Assembly (NCBI GenBank): GCA_022736605.1
Contig: DZDB01000037.1
Location: 1-15,321 of the forward strand
DNA from: Sideroxydans lithotrophicus
Lineage (GTDB): Bacteria > Pseudomonadota > Gammaproteobacteria > Burkholderiales > Sulfuriferulaceae
Direction of reading: 5' to 3'
DNA length: 15,321 bases
This document shows, one piece after another, positions 14,801 to 15,321 of this stretch. The translations under genes and the position numbers were made by a program. Every line of letters begins with the position of its first letter. Within the stretch, counting starts at the first letter, position 1. Below the pieces are notes generated by a model. It saw only the letters and a list, made by a program, of their open reading frames with translations, made no database searches and was not told where the DNA came from.

Positions 14801-15113
14801 CATTCGCCGACACGCCGTCTTCACTGACTTCACCCTCGGCACGCGCCGAGATCAACACCGCCGCCACGTGCTTGCAGTTATAACCCACCGGGCACGCACA
14901 GTGCCCCACCACATGCCAGCGACCCTGATTCTGGTTCAGCCGGATCGTCACCTGGTACGGCTGGGTGCGAGAGCCTTGAACCCGCGCCGCAAAATAACGG
15001 TCGGCCGCGCCGCGCTCCAGATCTATCACCCGGCCGGCCCTGGCCAGATCATCACCGCGCGTTAACCAGGCGTCAGAAAAGTGTGCGTGCAAATCGGCGT
15101 CAGAGAGCTGCAT
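11820..15113 (-). CDS. SWIM-domain SNF2-family helicase/ATPase
   Basis: Large bacterial SNF2 (Swi2/Snf2) ATPase, 1097 aa from the ATG at 15113. That start follows a promoter at 15138-15167 and opens MQLSDADLHAHFSDAWLTRG; the frame stays open to 15224 but would cross the promoter. Domains in order: a SWIM zinc finger (Cys72, Cys74, Cys80, His82 in CACPVGYNCKH), a long central region of the bacterial SNF2-associated kind (about 200-600), the SNF2 ATPase with Walker A GDDMGLGKT (around 657-665) and DEAH box (756-759), then the C-terminal helicase lobe with DPWWNPAVEDQATGRAHRIGQ near residue 1020. SNF2 proteins translocate on double-stranded DNA and remodel protein-DNA complexes; the role of the bacterial SWIM class is poorly defined. 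It stands alone, with no methylase or nuclease beside it. It is unlike RapA, which lacks the SWIM finger. Confidence 0.93.
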   Translation of the reverse strand: MQLSDADLHAHFSDAWLTRGDDLARAGRVIDLERGAADRYFAARVQGSRTQPYQVTIRLNQNQGRWHVVGHCACPVGYNCKHVAAVLISARAEGEVSEDGVSANVNQWLERLSVAVREPDAETQFAAGVVDRLLYVVEPGRDDRLIVRLMKARVLQQGGYSQAKSWTAFKSFYSLNPPQFVSPVDVDAIELLRTLEQTLDVSSGFFLQGHRGTLALKQMLLTGRVFWKSTEGAAMQYQGARAASVNWLDVGGDGQRLVLQPQPDARVLLMAPPWWLDEATGECGELTTGLADNVAEAIISAPIVPANVVEAVSQRLIRLPTPLPLPTRLIARRVEHVVPTPVLKLSSQQMDGPPLVHYGWQRPGHAVSVDLARLEFDYQGTRINVTSTADSVNRREGEELLAIGRHQPTERAALAQLIALNFFPAHQLDLPGASKLKDAFALDNEDDWADFALQHLPELAEAGWRIERAADFRWDIAQADDEWHAELDETSGTDWFGLELGITVGGERISLLPVLAGLVQNLSEEARIALSHGEAPPTGRYLAELPSGKKIALPAERVRGMLAVLVELFDSDALDATGRIKLNAVHAARLADIDAAARLRWMGGEKLLALGHKLREFAGVVPVALPAGLNAALRPYQQDGLNWLQFLREYNLGGILGDDMGLGKTLQTLAHVLLEKEAGRADRPSLVVAPTSLMFNWRREAARFTPDLRVLVLHGPERAQHYANLHEYDLVLTTYALLPRDSHILEQTPFHLLILDEAHFIKNPKAQATQVVHKLQARHRLALTGTPMENHLGELWSLYHFLLPGLLGNEIQFKRVFRTPIEKYGDALCRNALARRIAPFLLRRTKAEVAQDLPAKTDIPRTCELTGAQRDLYETIRATMQDKVRNAIEAQGFKKSQIVILDALLKLRQVCCDPRLLALPAARKVKESAKLELLMSLLPDMIAEGRRILVFSQFTSMLTLIEQELDEREIDYVKLTGQTRDREAPVNRFQAGEVPLFLISLKAGGTGLNLTTADTVIHYDPWWNPAVEDQATGRAHRIGQLNPVFVYKLYTEGTVEEKILALQERKRIMAASVLGDGEEVKVTLTAEDLSVMFEPLN

Positions 15114-15137
15114 CGTTTGCAATACCCAAAAGGCGGG

Positions 15138-15167
15138 ATTATCCCCCGTCCAGCGTGATTTGTTCAA
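15138..15167 (-). promoter_or_regulatory. Sigma-70 promoter of the SNF2 gene
   Basis: On the minus strand TTGAAC (15167-15162) and GATAAT (15143-15138) are separated by 18 bases. Transcription would begin near 15131, about 18 bases before the ATG at 15113. There is no clear Shine-Dalgarno sequence in that short leader. Confidence 0.55.
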
Positions 15168-15186
15168 CTTAATTCCGCCCATACCG

Positions 15187-15210
15187 GGCAATTGCACGAT
15201 CGTGATTGCC
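15187..15210. repeat. Dyad between the SNF2 and tRNA promoters
   Basis: CACGATCGTG (15195-15204) is a perfect 10-bp palindrome flanked by GGCAAT (15187-15192) and ATTGCC (15205-15210). The whole would be a 22-bp palindrome but for two extra bases, TG, at 15193-15194. Its right arm overlaps the -35 box of the tRNA promoter. It could be an operator, or simply a chance dyad. Confidence 0.4.
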
Positions 15211-15234
15211 GTAACCCCGCGCATTCACTATAAT
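15206..15234 (+). promoter_or_regulatory. Sigma-70 promoter of the tRNA-Thr gene
   Basis: TTGCCG (15206-15211) and a perfect TATAAT (15229-15234) are separated by 17 bases. The following GCCGCC-rich segment lies where a stable-RNA discriminator is expected. Transcription would begin about 15241, a few bases before the tRNA's first base. Confidence 0.75.
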
Positions 15235-15245
15235 CGCCGCCTTGC

Positions 15246-15321
15246 GCCGATGTAGCTCAGTTGGTAGAGCAGCGCATTCGTAATGCGAAGGTCACCAGTT
15301 CGATTCCGGTCATCGGCACCA
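15246..15321 (+). tRNA. tRNA-Thr, anticodon CGU
   Basis: The sequence folds as a complete 76-base cloverleaf. The acceptor GCCGATG pairs fully with CATCGGC, the D arm is GCTC/GAGC, and the anticodon loop TTCGTAA has CGT at 15279-15281, reading ACG threonine codons. The variable loop has five bases, and the T arm carries TTCGATT. The CCA end is encoded at 15319-15321, the last bases of the window. The anticodon arm matches E. coli tRNA-Thr(CGU) as I recall it. One T-stem pair is an A-C mismatch (15297/15307). Confidence 0.95.

Noticed and set aside
15114..15224. Earlier start for the SNF2 protein at 15224
   Set aside because: The extra frame runs through the SNF2 promoter and reaches the tRNA promoter, and its residues (VTAITIVQLPG...) precede the natural-looking start MQLSDADLH.
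1..15321. CRISPR array, insertion sequence, integrase or phage genes
   Set aside because: No regularly spaced repeats, no transposase or integrase motifs and no terminal inverted repeats were seen on either strand.

Overview
The window looks like a chromosomal piece of a sulfur-oxidising betaproteobacterium. Three things suggest this. The order hisD-C-B-H-A-F-I-E-hinT-tatA-tatB-tatC is the standard betaproteobacterial histidine/Tat cluster. The left edge carries a sulfide:quinone oxidoreductase (SQR) of the Acidithiobacillus type, divergent from a FisR-like sigma-54 activator. The Fur-family gene is also of a Proteobacterial type. A member of the Nitrosomonadales (Sulfuricella/Sulfuriferula/Gallionella relatives) would fit, but that placement is inference from gene content and protein style; no search was possible.

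Layout, left to right. Positions 1-449 (minus) hold the N-terminal third of SQR. Positions 450-680 are a divergent control region with a sigma-54 promoter facing SQR, a perfect IHF-consensus match and a 12-bp palindrome, the textbook order for an enhancer-dependent promoter. Positions 681-2045 (plus) encode the FisR-like activator, whose PAS region has three cysteines spaced as in the sulfane-sulfur sensor FisR. Positions 2046-3248 (minus) encode an Amt ammonium channel that abuts the activator gene tail to tail with no base between. An AT-rich gap of 246 bases holds a strong intrinsic terminator, plus a second weaker hairpin, that closes the large minus-strand operon.

Positions 3495-11232 (minus) are one compact operon, transcribed hisD, hisC, hisB, hisH, hisA, hisF, hisI, hisE, hinT, tatA, tatB, tatC. 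Most junctions overlap or lie within a few bases, so translational coupling is likely. The operon supplies most of histidine biosynthesis, a HIT nucleotide hydrolase and the complete Tat protein exporter. hisG and a histidinol-phosphate phosphatase are not in the window; hisB here is only the dehydratase. Where hisG would usually precede hisD there is instead a divergent, cysteine-free, Irr/PerR-like Fur-family gene (11388-11828, plus) with a good sigma-70 promoter and a palindrome over its -35 box.

Positions 11820-15113 (minus) encode a large SWIM-domain SNF2-family ATPase that overlaps the end of the Fur-family gene by 9 bp. Its promoter lies back to back with the promoter of a tRNA-Thr(CGU) gene (15246-15321, plus), which ends exactly at the window edge.

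Most of the window is well-known housekeeping sequence. I see no mobile element, CRISPR array, phage gene or obvious new defence system. The most informative part is the SQR/FisR control region. The next most interesting points are the unusual GAFTGC loop of the activator, the Fur-like gene standing where hisG is expected, and a dyad between the SNF2 and tRNA promoters.
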